Source: Candidatus Saccharimonadota bacterium (GTDB lineage Bacteria; Patescibacteriota; Saccharimonadia; Saccharimonadales; Saccharimonadaceae). Taken from it: DNA of 46,485 nt. Numbering within the stretch: position 1 is the stretch's first letter; each line of letters begins with the position of its first letter. The notes under the pieces are model-generated. The model worked only from the letters and a program-made list of their open reading frames with translations. It had not been told where the DNA came from and ran no database searches. Positions 1 to 9,432 of the stretch are shown here, piece by piece. Location of the stretch: contig WRNW01000002.1 of assembly GCA_009776375.1 (NCBI GenBank), forward strand, positions 1-46,485, written 5' to 3'. The translations under genes were made by a program, and so were the position numbers.

Positions 1-42
1 TATCCTCCTTTTAAATAATACTGATTGTAAAATTAAATTTCT

Positions 43-120
43 TGGTGGCGGGGGTTGGATTTGAACCAACGACCTCGTGGTTATGAGCCACGCGAGCTGA
101 CCAGACTGCTCCACCCCGCG
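43..120 (-). tRNA. tRNA-fMet (CAT), initiator-like, encoded CCA
   Basis: Reverse complement CGCGGGGTGGAGCAGTCTGGTCAGCTCGCGTGGCTCATAACCACGAGGTCGTTGGTTCAAATCCAACCCCCGCCACCA folds as a cloverleaf; CTCATAA anticodon loop; C1xC72 mismatch typical of initiator tRNA. Confidence 0.93.
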
Positions 121-140
121 GTAACACCAAGTTGTTAATC

Positions 141-220
141 TGGTCCAGGATTCGATTCATAACCATGGGTTATGAGCGATTGATTCACGGGAGAGCTGAC
201 CAGACTGCTTGCGCCCGCGA
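141..220 (-). pseudogene. Degenerate tandem copy of the tRNA-fMet gene
   Basis: Shares gagctgaccagactgct, ggttatgagc and flanking taacaccaagttg with the intact copy at 43-120, but the acceptor stem no longer pairs and there is extra sequence between D and anticodon arms. Confidence 0.6.
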
Positions 221-293
221 TAACACCAAGTTGCTAGTCTGCATTTTAGCAGATCTACGTGCGAAAAGCAAATTTCCGCCTTGATGATTCTTA

Positions 294-1061
294 CTAGATT
301 TCAAATTCCGAAATGATTGGGTAATGATCAGTCAGGACTTGGTCATCGACACGCGACGATAGCAACTTTAGGCCACCATATAGTATGTGATCATTCCGCC
401 TACCCCATACGCCGGTTGGAGTGTCTTGGATAATTTCGTGACCACCGTTCACGATGCCGGGAAAGAAGTCTTTCAGGCTCGGCGAATCTATATTGAAATC
501 ACCTTGAATTAAATATTTTGGTAATTTTGGTAGTAGTACACGCTGGATTTTGGCGCACATCGCCTGGCCCATGGACGTTGTCATATCAACAAAAAAGCGA
601 TGGAGCGGGACAGCCTGCGTTGACATGACTTCAATAATCTCCCCAGTTAGATCAATTTCGCCGATAATTACACCCTTATCATGCGTTCGCCATAGCTCAC
701 CATTCGGGCGCTGGATCACTAGCTGGGGGTTGGGGAATTTAGCAGTGCGAGAATTTTTAATCGGGTGCCGACTAAGAATCGCCATACCCAAAAACTGATC
801 TGGCTTGAGGTGAGAGTTGGAAAATTTCCCACTAACAAAATGGTACTCCCCTCCTAATTTTCGAGCAATTTCGGCAGCCTGATTATCATGGTCGTTGAGA
901 TGGATTTCTTGCAAGGTGATGATATCTGGCTGGACCGATTTTAACTTTTGCACGATATAATCCAGACCGTCAACGTTGTACGATCCGTCGAGCGTCTTAT
1001 CACTGTGCGGATCGCGAATCAATGCGCCGCCGATATTCCATTGGATAGTTTTAAACTTCAT
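294..1061 (-). CDS. Endonuclease/exonuclease/phosphatase family protein
   Basis: 255-aa ORF; QWNIGG, DIITLQEIH, QGDFNID and LTDHYPI motifs of the EEP fold. Confidence 0.85.
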   Translation of the reverse strand: MKFKTIQWNIGGALIRDPHSDKTLDGSYNVDGLDYIVQKLKSVQPDIITLQEIHLNDHDNQAAEIARKLGGEYHFVSGKFSNSHLKPDQFLGMAILSRHPIKNSRTAKFPNPQLVIQRPNGELWRTHDKGVIIGEIDLTGEIIEVMSTQAVPLHRFFVDMTTSMGQAMCAKIQRVLLPKLPKYLIQGDFNIDSPSLKDFFPGIVNGGHEIIQDTPTGVWGRRNDHILYGGLKLLSSRVDDQVLTDHYPIISEFEI

Positions 1062-1064
1062 AAG

Positions 1065-2552
1065 CTATTTCGCATACTCAGTCGCCCTGGTTTCCCTGAT
1101 CACGTTGACCTTAATCGTGCCGGGATATTGCATAGTGCTTTCGATTTTGTTGGCGATATCGCGCGCTAGTTTGATAGCCAAGAGATCATCGATGCGCTCG
1201 GGTTTGACGATGATGCGAACTTCGCGACCGGCACTGATAGCATAGGCTTTGTCGATGCCGTCGAATGACGTGGCGATGTTTTCGAGATCCTTCATCCTCT
1301 CCACGAAATTCTCAGCGCTGATGTTGCGAGCGCCGGGTCGGGCGGCGGACAGCGCGTCACAAACGCGGACGATAACTGCTTCGGGTGTGGTGGCGTCAAT
1401 GTCGTCGTGGTGGGCTTCGATGGCGTGAGCGATAGCGTCGCTCATGCCGTATTTGCGCGCTAATTCCGCGCCGATGTGGTGATGTTTGCCCTCGATGCGA
1501 TGGGTGACGGCCTTGCCCACATCGTGGAGTAACGTCGCGATTTTCACCGTGCGGACGTCGGCACCGACTTCTTCGGCAATCACGCCGGCCAGTTGTGCCA
1601 TTTCCGTCGAATGTTTAAGGACATTCTGGCCGTAACTAGTACGGAATTTGAGTTCACCGAGCAGCCGCAGCATTTCTGGTGGAATACCAACCACGCCAAC
1701 TTCGCGAGCGGCGTCCTCGCCAGCCCGGACGATTTCTTTATCGATTTGTTTTTCAGCTTTTTCGACAACTTCTTCGATGCGGGCGGGATGAATACGACCG
1801 TCTTTCATTAGCATTTCTAGACTCAGTCGCGCGGTTTGTCGGCGCACTGGATCGAAACTCGAGAGGATGATCATGCCTGGTGTGTCGTCAACCAAAATGT
1901 CGACACCGGTTGCGCGTTGCAAAGCCTGGATATTGCGACCTTCTTTGCCAATTATGCGACCCTTCATTTCTTCGTCGGGTAATTCAACCGAAGTGATTGT
2001 GCGTTCGCTCGTGACATCCGATGCCATCCGTTCCATAGCGGTCAAAACCACCATTTGGGCTTTTTCTTCGGCGGTGTCTTCGGCTTCCTTCTGCAGTTTC
2101 GTCACTAGACCAGTCAGATCATTCTTAAGATCTTTTTCAGTCATTTCCATCAACTTGTCGGCGGCTTCTTTTTTGGACAGTTTGGCAATTTTCTCTAACT
2201 TTTCCTGTTGCTTATCGCGGATGTCGCGGACTTCGTCTTTGAGTTTTTCGAGATCGCTTTCTGAGGACCTAATTTTTTCCGCACGTTTATCGAGCTCTTC
2301 GATTTTCTTGACAATCGAAGCCTCACGTTCGGCCACACGCTCTTCGTTTTTCTTGACCTCGCGACGCATTTCGTCGGTTTCTTTTTTGGCCGTTTCAGTA
2401 GCATTGAGCACAATTTCACTAGCTTTGTTTTGAGCGTTCGCCAAAACTTTGTCAGCTTTGGCACCTTTTTTTGCATTTTGGACTTTGGTCGCAGCAAACA
2501 CACCACTACCGCCGACCAACAGGCCGACTACTGTTAATATTACTTCTAACAT
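1065..2552 (-). CDS. rny: Ribonuclease Y
   Basis: N-terminal TM, long coiled coil, KH domain (GRIIGKEGRNIQALQ) and HD domain (LLHDVGKA); start taken at MLEVIL. Confidence 0.95.
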   Translation of the reverse strand: MLEVILTVVGLLVGGSGVFAATKVQNAKKGAKADKVLANAQNKASEIVLNATETAKKETDEMRREVKKNEERVAEREASIVKKIEELDKRAEKIRSSESDLEKLKDEVRDIRDKQQEKLEKIAKLSKKEAADKLMEMTEKDLKNDLTGLVTKLQKEAEDTAEEKAQMVVLTAMERMASDVTSERTITSVELPDEEMKGRIIGKEGRNIQALQRATGVDILVDDTPGMIILSSFDPVRRQTARLSLEMLMKDGRIHPARIEEVVEKAEKQIDKEIVRAGEDAAREVGVVGIPPEMLRLLGELKFRTSYGQNVLKHSTEMAQLAGVIAEEVGADVRTVKIATLLHDVGKAVTHRIEGKHHHIGAELARKYGMSDAIAHAIEAHHDDIDATTPEAVIVRVCDALSAARPGARNISAENFVERMKDLENIATSFDGIDKAYAISAGREVRIIVKPERIDDLLAIKLARDIANKIESTMQYPGTIKVNVIRETRATEYAK

Positions 2553-2706
2553 GGTTACCTTTCCGCCGCCCGCTCCGGACGTATCTTTGGCTCTCACTCA
2601 CACTGGTTCCAGCCCGTCCGCGGCGCGCGGACTATTAGACATTGATCAAAAGTCATTGCTGACTGCGAATTATTATATCACGAATTGTTGTGCAAAGGAA
2701 ATTATT

Positions 2707-3159
2707 TTATTTTTTCGGTTTGGTGATATTGGCTGGCGCGCCATACCAAGGCAGGACAATTTTGTTATTTTCGCCGGCACTCAGTTTTTTCATTCCGTCG
2801 TCCAACCAGTTTTCGCCATTCGTGCCAACGATCGGAATTTCTTGAGCATGAGAAATCGTGTTAGCAACAGTAATCCCAATGCGCAGACCCGTAAAAGAAC
2901 CTGGGCCGCGAAAGATAATAATAGCGGAGAGATCTTTCAAGGTGTTGTCATTGCGAAGCGACTTGTCGCCGTGGCAATCCAGGGATTTTTTTCTGGATTG
3001 CTTCGCTGCGCTCGCAATGACAAGTTGCTCGATTTCGCTTAGCAAATTTTTCGCCAAGAGTCGCCCAGCGTTCCATTTTTTCTCCACTATGATTTTGCCA
3101 TCACTGGTTAGCAAATAGATTTCTGCTGGATCTTGGTTGGTTTTTATCGCTAAAATCAT
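2707..3159 (-). CDS. tsaB: tRNA threonylcarbamoyladenosine biosynthesis protein TsaB, short form with palindromic-repeat insertion
   Basis: RGPGSFTGLRIG motif; adjacent to tsaE. Confidence 0.85.
   Translation of the reverse strand: MILAIKTNQDPAEIYLLTSDGKIIVEKKWNAGRLLAKNLLSEIEQLVIASAAKQSRKKSLDCHGDKSLRNDNTLKDLSAIIIFRGPGSFTGLRIGITVANTISHAQEIPIVGTNGENWLDDGMKKLSAGENNKIVLPWYGAPANITKPKK
2946..3022. repeat. Palindromic repeat (TGTCATTGCGAAGCG ... CGCTCGCAATGACA) inside tsaB
   Basis: Inverted repeat tgtcattgcg...cgcaatgaca with inner arms gcaatccag.../ctggattgc; translates in frame as IASAAKQSRKKSLDCHGDKSLRNDN. Confidence 0.8.
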
Positions 3160-3609
3160 TTACTCTTCCTCCACATTTAAATACTGAAATTTTTTAGGAA
3201 TTTCAAAAGTCACTTCGCGACCTTCCTTTGGTAAATAGGTAATTTTTACACCAATACGTTCCGCGGGGAGGACGTCGCGGACACTTTCGCCCCATTCGAC
3301 AATCACGACGTTTTTCGGTTCGGTTAAACTCTCGGCGATTTCTATCGACATAATGCCCGCGTCGGCCAAACGATAAAAGTCATAATGATTCAGCGTCAAA
3401 CCATCACGACCATGATAATGACGATTGATCGTAAAAGACGGCGACTGGACATCGTCAGTGATTTTTAGCCCGCGCGCCAAACCTTTGACAAAAGTTGTTT
3501 TGCCCGCACCGATATCACCGACTAGTTCAAAAACTTCGCCACCGCGTAGCGCTGCGCCGACGCGCGCACCCAGAACTCGCATTGCTTGGTCCGATAAAAC
3601 TTTCATCAT
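3160..3609 (-). CDS. tsaE: tRNA threonylcarbamoyladenosine biosynthesis ATPase TsaE
   Basis: Walker A GDIGAGKTTFVKG, SPSFTI, HYDFYRL and VEWGE motifs. Confidence 0.93.
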   Translation of the reverse strand: MMKVLSDQAMRVLGARVGAALRGGEVFELVGDIGAGKTTFVKGLARGLKITDDVQSPSFTINRHYHGRDGLTLNHYDFYRLADAGIMSIEIAESLTEPKNVVIVEWGESVRDVLPAERIGVKITYLPKEGREVTFEIPKKFQYLNVEEE

Positions 3610-3643
3610 TCCATTTTAGCATGGAAAATGCTACAATAAGTTT

Positions 3644-4240
3644 ATGCTTTTGACGATTCGTAACATGCTTGGTGCGCCGATCATGAGCCTGCAAACTGGG
3701 CAGCCGCTGGCCAAGCTTGGTATGCCGATTATCAATCCGCATAATTTAAAAATTGTCGCATTCTACGTTAACGGACCGATGGTTGGTTTTAGCCCAGCAG
3801 TGCTGTTTTCCGAAGACATCCGCGAGTTTGGCGAAATGGGCGCGATCGTTGATTCGTCGGATAATCTTCTGTCGCCCGAAGGTATGGTCCGCCTCGGCGA
3901 AGTGATTTCCTATGGTTTTATCCTCGATGGAATTCATGTCGTCGACGAACAAAAGCATAAACTAGGACGGGTCGAAAACTATACGCTTAATCCTGATGAC
4001 TTTATGATTCAACAATTGTATCTCAAACCAACACTAATGAAGAGTTTAAGCATCGCCCACTTGACCGTTTCGCGCGATCAAATCGTGGCGATTGATAACG
4101 ATAAAATCACCGTCAGAACACCGACTGTTCGTGAAAAAGCTGAGCAAAAAATCGTCGCGGTTAACCCGAGCGCGGTGCCATTTGAAAATCCTTTTCGTAA
4201 ACCAAAACCAGCCACCGAACCCGCCAAATCGAAAAATTAA
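3644..4240 (+). CDS. PRC-barrel domain protein
   Basis: 198-aa ORF; two PRC-barrel-like segments (LGAPIMSLQTGQPLAKLG; LDGIHVVDEQKHKLGRVENYTLN). Confidence 0.7.
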   Translation: MLLTIRNMLGAPIMSLQTGQPLAKLGMPIINPHNLKIVAFYVNGPMVGFSPAVLFSEDIREFGEMGAIVDSSDNLLSPEGMVRLGEVISYGFILDGIHVVDEQKHKLGRVENYTLNPDDFMIQQLYLKPTLMKSLSIAHLTVSRDQIVAIDNDKITVRTPTVREKAEQKIVAVNPSAVPFENPFRKPKPATEPAKSKN

Positions 4241-4830
4241 TCACTTAGAGAATTTTTAATATCGTCATAAGAAAACCCTTGTCGCGCGAGATAGGCAATC
4301 AGTTTTTGATCATTCTCGTAATGGTTGCGCTTTTTCGCGATGAGTTTTTTTAGTGCGGTGGTTTCATCGAAATCTTCGTTTTCGGTTAAAATTTTTTCGC
4401 GGATTTCTTTTTTGATACCTTTTTTTGTTAGTTCCAGTTCCATTTTGCGCCGTGAATAATTCTTGAGAGTCGCGCGCGAACGGACAAAACTGGCGGCGAA
4501 TTTTTCATCGTTTAAAAAGCCTCTTTCGTGCAACCGCTCGACGACTTTTTCGGTATTTTCTTTGGTCCAGTTTTTTCGAAATGCATACTCGCGAATTTCT
4601 TTTTCCGAACGCAATCGACGTGAAATCAAATCAACCGCGCGAATGTAATTTTTGCCGAAATCACTTTCGGTTTTTAGTTCATCCAAACGTTCTTCGGAAA
4701 TTTCATCGCCTTTTCTTAAGCCAATTTTCACTAGTTGCGATTCGTCGAGACTGAACGCAAATTTATCGTCAACAAAAACATTGTAGCGGCCAGTGGTTTT
4801 AACAGCGGGAGAAATTTTGGTGATTTTCAT
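4237..4830 (-). CDS. recX: Regulatory protein RecX
   Basis: RecX-like tandem three-helix pattern (RRLRSEKEIREYAFRKNW, VVERLHERGFLNDEKFAASFVRSR) in the recA cluster. Confidence 0.88.
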   Translation of the reverse strand: MKITKISPAVKTTGRYNVFVDDKFAFSLDESQLVKIGLRKGDEISEERLDELKTESDFGKNYIRAVDLISRRLRSEKEIREYAFRKNWTKENTEKVVERLHERGFLNDEKFAASFVRSRATLKNYSRRKMELELTKKGIKKEIREKILTENEDFDETTALKKLIAKKRNHYENDQKLIAYLARQGFSYDDIKNSLSD

Positions 4831-5162
4831 TAACGATTATCACCTTCGCCACGTTGAACATTGCGTTTTTTTCGATCGGCTAATTTGGCTAGATTCGTTT
4901 GGGCAATGTCGGACAATTTAAGTCCCAAACTGTCGGCAAATGTGGCGATGTACCACAATATATCACCGATTTCTCGACCTAGTTCTTGTAGCGTTTCCGC
5001 ATTCACCTCGCCGTCGAAATAACTCTGGATTTTTTTCCATTTATCAATCATTTCGCCAGCTTCGCCAACGATGCCCATAGCCAAAATCGTTTGATTCATC
5101 GTTTCGTCGGGATGTTTGATTAATGTGGTTTTTGCTTGGGCTTGGTATTCATCAAAAGTCAT
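4830..5162 (-). CDS. MazG-like nucleotide pyrophosphohydrolase
   Basis: MGIVGEAGEMIDKWKK and ELGREIGDILWYIA motifs. Confidence 0.85.
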   Translation of the reverse strand: MTFDEYQAQAKTTLIKHPDETMNQTILAMGIVGEAGEMIDKWKKIQSYFDGEVNAETLQELGREIGDILWYIATFADSLGLKLSDIAQTNLAKLADRKKRNVQRGEGDNR

Positions 5163-6197
5163 CTACTCTTCCTCTTTTTTCATTATTTCTCGAACTTTCT
5201 TGTCGATTTCGGCGAGGATTTTTGGATTGTCTTTGAGATATTGTTTGGCAGCTTCGCGACCTTGACCAATCGTCTCGTCGCCGTATTTGTAAAAGGCGCC
5301 GGATTTAGCAACTACCTCGTGCGTGGCGGCTAGGTCGAGCACGTCGCCGGTTGTGCTAATGCCTTCGTTGTACATGATGTCGAATTCGGCCTGGCGGAAA
5401 GGCGGGGCGATTTTGTTTTTGACGACTTTGACGCGGACACGGTTGCCAATGACGTCTTCGCCAGCTTTGATCTGGCCGATTCTTCTAATGTCAACACGCT
5501 GCGACGCGTAGAATTTTAGCGCATTACCACCAGTCGTCGTTTCGGGATTGCCAAACATCACGCCAATTTTCATGCGAATTTGGTTGATAAAAACCACTGT
5601 GGCTTTACTTTTACTAATAATGCCAGTTAGTTTGCGCAGTGCCTGAGACATTAGGCGAGCCTGGAGGCCGGGCAAAGAATCGCCCATGTCACCGTCGATT
5701 TCGGCCTGGGGCACCAGAGCCGCCACCGAGTCGAGAACAATAATATCGACTGCATTAGAGCGCACCAAAGTTTCAACGATTTCCAGTGCCTGCTCGCCGT
5801 TATCAGGTTGGCTAATTAGGAGGTTGACGGTGTCCACACCGAGTTTTTTGGAGTAGGCCGGATCGAGCGCGTGCTCAGCATCAATAAAGGCTGCCGAACC
5901 GCCGTTTTTTTGCACCTCAGCCACCGCATGCAGTGCCAAAGTAGTTTTGCCGGACGATTCAGGACCGTAAATTTCGACGATACGCCCTTTGGGATAACCG
6001 CCACCGAGCGCGAGATCTAGCGACAATGTGCCCGACGGAACCGTTTCGACGTTAATTTTATAGGCATCACCGAGTTTCATGATCGAACCATCGCCGAATT
6101 GTTTGGTAATTTGATCGACCGCCAGGCCGAGCGCGGCACTTTTTCCGGCGCTATCCTCGTTCTTGTCGGCCATCGTTTTAGTTGCTTTTTTCGCCAT
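5163..6197 (-). CDS. recA: Recombinase RecA
   Basis: [13 protein letters not shown] Walker [31 protein letters not shown]; full length. Confidence 0.98.
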   Translation of the reverse strand: MAKKATKTMADKNEDSAGKSAALGLAVDQITKQFGDGSIMKLGDAYKINVETVPSGTLSLDLALGGGYPKGRIVEIYGPESSGKTTLALHAVAEVQKNGGSAAFIDAEHALDPAYSKKLGVDTVNLLISQPDNGEQALEIVETLVRSNAVDIIVLDSVAALVPQAEIDGDMGDSLPGLQARLMSQALRKLTGIISKSKATVVFINQIRMKIGVMFGNPETTTGGNALKFYASQRVDIRRIGQIKAGEDVIGNRVRVKVVKNKIAPPFRQAEFDIMYNEGISTTGDVLDLAATHEVVAKSGAFYKYGDETIGQGREAAKQYLKDNPKILAEIDKKVREIMKKEEE

Positions 6198-6265
6198 AAT
6201 TTACCCTTTCTGGTTACTTAACGATAACCATTTTACAGGTGAAAAATTACAAAATCTAGCCCCCT

Positions 6266-6290
6266 CTTTGCAGGACCAGGTCCTGCAAAG
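6266..6290. repeat. Perfect palindrome CTTTGCAGGACC-A-GGTCCTGCAAAG (REP-like)
   Basis: 12-bp arms around a single central base; located in the recA upstream region next to the RAYT gene. Confidence 0.9.
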
Positions 6291-6325
6291 GTGTTGAACA
6301 AACAAAAATGTACAATCCGCCTTCT

Positions 6326-6346
6326 TTGCAGGACCTGGTCCTGCAA
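6326..6346. repeat. Palindrome TTGCAGGACC-T-GGTCCTGCAA (REP-like, opposite orientation to the neighbouring copy)
   Basis: Same arms as 6266-6290, central base T instead of A; ends 9 bp from the transposase-like ORF. Confidence 0.9.
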
Positions 6347-6354
6347 GAGATTAT

Positions 6355-6966
6355 TCACATTTCACCAATTTCACGCTTGAATTTATCATTCGTACGCTTG
6401 ACATCTTCGTAATCATCAACGTAATCCAAATAGGCTTTTTTTGACGGAAACATGCCGAGGATGAAATTTGTCGTTACCCACTCACGCGGCTCATAGACGA
6501 AGTCGCTATAACTACTATGGTCCCAAACCCGATAACCAATCGGGTTGAGGTGAATGTAACGCGACACATGCGTCAACTGCGAGTCATTGCGGATCAAAAC
6601 CGCCTTGTAGCGCGACTCGAAAACCGGGCCGCGGCGTTTATATTTGCGGTTAAAATACATGCAATAAGTAACACTCAGGCTGTGCATAAACTTTTCCACC
6701 TGTTTCTGTTCCTTTTGATGCAGCAGCAGATGAAAATGATTCGGCATCAGACAATAGGTGTGAATTTGAACCTGGTTGGCAAAATTATTATGTGATCGGC
6801 CAAACCGATCTGCAGTTTTCCGGAGGGAAAGATTGCGTGCTAGCAGTTGCTCAAAGAAGGTATAGTCGTCCTCGTCCAAAAAAATATCCATTTTGGCTAT
6901 GCCGCGATTGTAAACGTGATAAAACGCGTCAACATCGTCTTCGCGAACAGTGTTGCGATTAGCCAT
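6355..6966 (-). CDS. REP-associated tyrosine transposase (RAYT)-like Y1 transposase, IS200-like fold
   Basis: FYHVYNRGIAKMDIF, YCLMPNHFHLLLHQ (HUH), FNRKYKRRGPVFESRYKAVLI, YIHLNP motifs; 203 aa. Confidence 0.9.
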   Translation of the reverse strand: MANRNTVREDDVDAFYHVYNRGIAKMDIFLDEDDYTFFEQLLARNLSLRKTADRFGRSHNNFANQVQIHTYCLMPNHFHLLLHQKEQKQVEKFMHSLSVTYCMYFNRKYKRRGPVFESRYKAVLIRNDSQLTHVSRYIHLNPIGYRVWDHSSYSDFVYEPREWVTTNFILGMFPSKKAYLDYVDDYEDVKRTNDKFKREIGEM

Positions 6967-7017
6967 ATACTTATTATACTACTGCGCCGCACTATTGCAA
7001 GGTGTTATTGCAAGGTT

Positions 7018-7040
7018 ATTGCAAGACCAGATCCTGCAAG
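7018..7040. repeat. Degenerate REP-like palindrome upstream of the RAYT gene
   Basis: attgcaagaccagatcctgcaag, followed by a partial copy aagatcctgcaag. Confidence 0.6.
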
Positions 7041-7059
7041 AAGATCCTGCAAGAAATGC

Positions 7060-8076
7060 TTATTTTTGCAGGTGCTTGATCGCCTTCGGTGTGATTTTAC
7101 GACCCTGTGGAGTGCGCTCGATGAAACCGATTTGCATCAGGTATGGTTCGTAAAAGTCCTCGATCGTGGTGGTTTCGTCACCGGTCAGCGCCGCGATGGT
7201 GTTTAGGCCGACTGCCCGTTCGCCGTAATTTTCATGAATCGCTGCCAGCATTCCCCGATCGGCTGGGTCGAGGCCAAGCTCATCAATCTCCAACATCTTT
7301 AGCGCATTCGTTGTAACATTTACATCAATTATGCCGTCGCCGTTGACGTCAGCGTAGTCACGCACACGTTTCAACAGGCGATTGGCGATACGCGGCGTTT
7401 GGCGGGATCGCTCTGATAAAATTTGGGCTGCTGCCGCGTCGATTTTTGAATCCAAAATTTTAGCGCTGCGTTGAATAATCTTTTCGATGTCAGTTGGTGT
7501 GTAAAATTCCAAACGATGTAGATGCCCGAAACGATCACGTAGCGGCGCGGCCAGCGATCCGGTCCGCGTCGTTGCACCAATCACCGTGAATTTCGGCAAA
7601 TCGAGACGCACTGAACGCGCCGCTGGCCCTTTGCCGATAACAATATCGAGTTTGAAATCCTCCATCGCCGCATAGAGAATCTCCTCAACCGTACGCGAGA
7701 GTCGATGGATCTCGTCGATAAACAAAATATCGCCATCCTGTAAATTGGTCAAGATTGACGCCAAATCCCCCGCCCGCTCAATCGCCGGACCCGAAGTCAC
7801 CCGAAAACCCGTGTTCATCTCATTAGCAATCACACCCGCCAAAGTGGTTTTGCCCAGTCCCGGCGGTCCGTACAACAAAACATGATCGATCGGTTCGCCA
7901 CGTTTTTTAGCCGCCGCGATCGCTAAGCATAAATTCTTTTTCAATCGTTCCTGACCGACGTACTCGGCGAAAGTCTGCGGACGCAGCGTCACTTCGATGA
8001 TTTGCTCATTCGCATCGCTATCGTCGGATAACGGTTCGACTAATCTTTGGATTGCCATAGACCCATTATACCGCAC
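7060..8076 (-). CDS. ruvB: Holliday junction branch migration DNA helicase RuvB
   Basis: [43 protein letters not shown]; true start may be MAIQRLV (8058). Confidence 0.97.
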   Translation of the reverse strand: MRYNGSMAIQRLVEPLSDDSDANEQIIEVTLRPQTFAEYVGQERLKKNLCLAIAAAKKRGEPIDHVLLYGPPGLGKTTLAGVIANEMNTGFRVTSGPAIERAGDLASILTNLQDGDILFIDEIHRLSRTVEEILYAAMEDFKLDIVIGKGPAARSVRLDLPKFTVIGATTRTGSLAAPLRDRFGHLHRLEFYTPTDIEKIIQRSAKILDSKIDAAAAQILSERSRQTPRIANRLLKRVRDYADVNGDGIIDVNVTTNALKMLEIDELGLDPADRGMLAAIHENYGERAVGLNTIAALTGDETTTIEDFYEPYLMQIGFIERTPQGRKITPKAIKHLQK

Positions 8077-8079
8077 ATC

Positions 8080-8661
8080 TTATTTTTGTTTCAAAGCCAA
8101 TTTGACTCGCTCGGCAGTCGATTTATCGTTCGGCACGTCGCGCAGAGCGGTGGTGGCGTCGGCCAGGGTGAAACCGAGCGCCATTAGCGCATCAAGGGCT
8201 TCGTCGCCGGCGAAATTAATAGTTGCACCGGTTTTGGCGTCGCGCGTCGGCACGTAGGATGGCGCGCCGACTTTGTCACGCAAATCGACGGTGATACGTT
8301 CGGCGGTTTTTTTGCCGACTCCGCTGGCGCTGGCGATGTAGGCCACGTCCTCGCTAGCGATGGCGCTGCGCACCGCGTCGGCCTCGGCGAGCGACAAAAT
8401 CGCTAGGGCGGCTTTGGGACCGACTCCTTGGACGGTGATTAAGAGTTCAAACAAACGTTTCGCCGCCAAGGTCGAAAAGCCAAACAACTCCTCGGCCTGT
8501 TCGCGCACATGGTGATGAGTATAAAACTTGGCTTCGGTGTTCGGCGCGGCTTTGTCGTAATCGCCAGCTGGCACTTGCACTTCGTAACCGATGCCGCCAA
8601 CATCGACCACGACCGAGCTAGCGAATTTCTCAATTATCGTTCCGCGGACTAAGGCGATCAT
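8080..8661 (-). CDS. ruvA: Holliday junction branch migration protein RuvA
   Basis: MIALVRGTI, LLITVQGVGPKAALAIL, ASGVGKKTAERI. Confidence 0.95.
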   Translation of the reverse strand: MIALVRGTIIEKFASSVVVDVGGIGYEVQVPAGDYDKAAPNTEAKFYTHHHVREQAEELFGFSTLAAKRLFELLITVQGVGPKAALAILSLAEADAVRSAIASEDVAYIASASGVGKKTAERITVDLRDKVGAPSYVPTRDAKTGATINFAGDEALDALMALGFTLADATTALRDVPNDKSTAERVKLALKQK

Positions 8662-8773
8662 AGGAATATTGTATCACAGGTTATCTGTATACTGCACTGC
8701 AATGAGCTATATCGAGCGTTATCCGTTATATCCGGCCCGTTGTTCGGTTGGTTCGCCTGATGTACCAGGACTG

Positions 8774-9352
8774 TCAGTTGGAGATTTTGGATCTGAAGTC
8801 CGTCAAAAAATTATTCTGCTTGCTTAATTGGTCTAGTTCGTTAATGTATTTGTCACGTCTGGCTTCTAATCCTTGTACTTGCTCTTCGTGATACCTCGTG
8901 AGATCTGCAGACACAGACATTCCACTAATAATTTTACTCTCATGTTCCGTAATCTTTTCTTGCGCCATTTCTATCAGTTTCTTTAGCTCTCTGACTCTAT
9001 GCGCCATCACGATCACACGCTCTTTTGCCGGCAGATCTTTTAAGGCTTTGAGATCACCTTCTTCGAGCGATTTGAGTGCCTTTAGTTCAGCTATCACTCC
9101 ACTAGTCACCATCATTTCTTGTACCTGAGCAGCGCCCGCTTTATTGAAAGCGTCTTGGATTACATTAGCGATGGTCTCGCTCAGATTTCGAATTGTTTCA
9201 GCAATCTTCTCATCACCCTTGTCGCCCATCAGTAGGTTAAAGTCGAGACCGCTTTCCATTGCTCGTCGTGATATTTGCTCGGCAACCGCCTGGTGTTCTT
9301 CTTCACCAATATCGATCTGTGCATTATCTATTTGTGTACGCTCATCAAACAT
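8774..9352 (-). CDS. Hypothetical coiled-coil protein
   Basis: 192-aa ORF between ruvC and ruvA; RBS-like AAGAAGGAGCGGGCATG; no recognised family. Confidence 0.7.
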   Translation of the reverse strand: MFDERTQIDNAQIDIGEEEHQAVAEQISRRAMESGLDFNLLMGDKGDEKIAETIRNLSETIANVIQDAFNKAGAAQVQEMMVTSGVIAELKALKSLEEGDLKALKDLPAKERVIVMAHRVRELKKLIEMAQEKITEHESKIISGMSVSADLTRYHEEQVQGLEARRDKYINELDQLSKQNNFLTDFRSKISN

Positions 9353-9383
9353 GCCCGCTCCTTCTTATTAGATGACAAGCACA

Positions 9384-9410
9384 AGAATACTCTCTCTCTC
9401 TCTGCGTCAA
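9384..9410 (-). promoter_or_regulatory. Candidate sigma70-type promoter with (GA)7 tract in a 15-bp spacer
   Basis: Minus strand TTGACG-CAGAGAGAGAGAGAG-TATTCT upstream of the 8774-9352 gene. Confidence 0.6.
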
Positions 9411-9432
9411 GAGTTGTAATTTTTACAACGTA

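Noticed and set aside
1867-2433. 188-aa plus-strand ORF opposite rny
   Set aside because: Antisense shadow of the rny coiled coil; Ser-rich translation is typical of reverse-strand reading.
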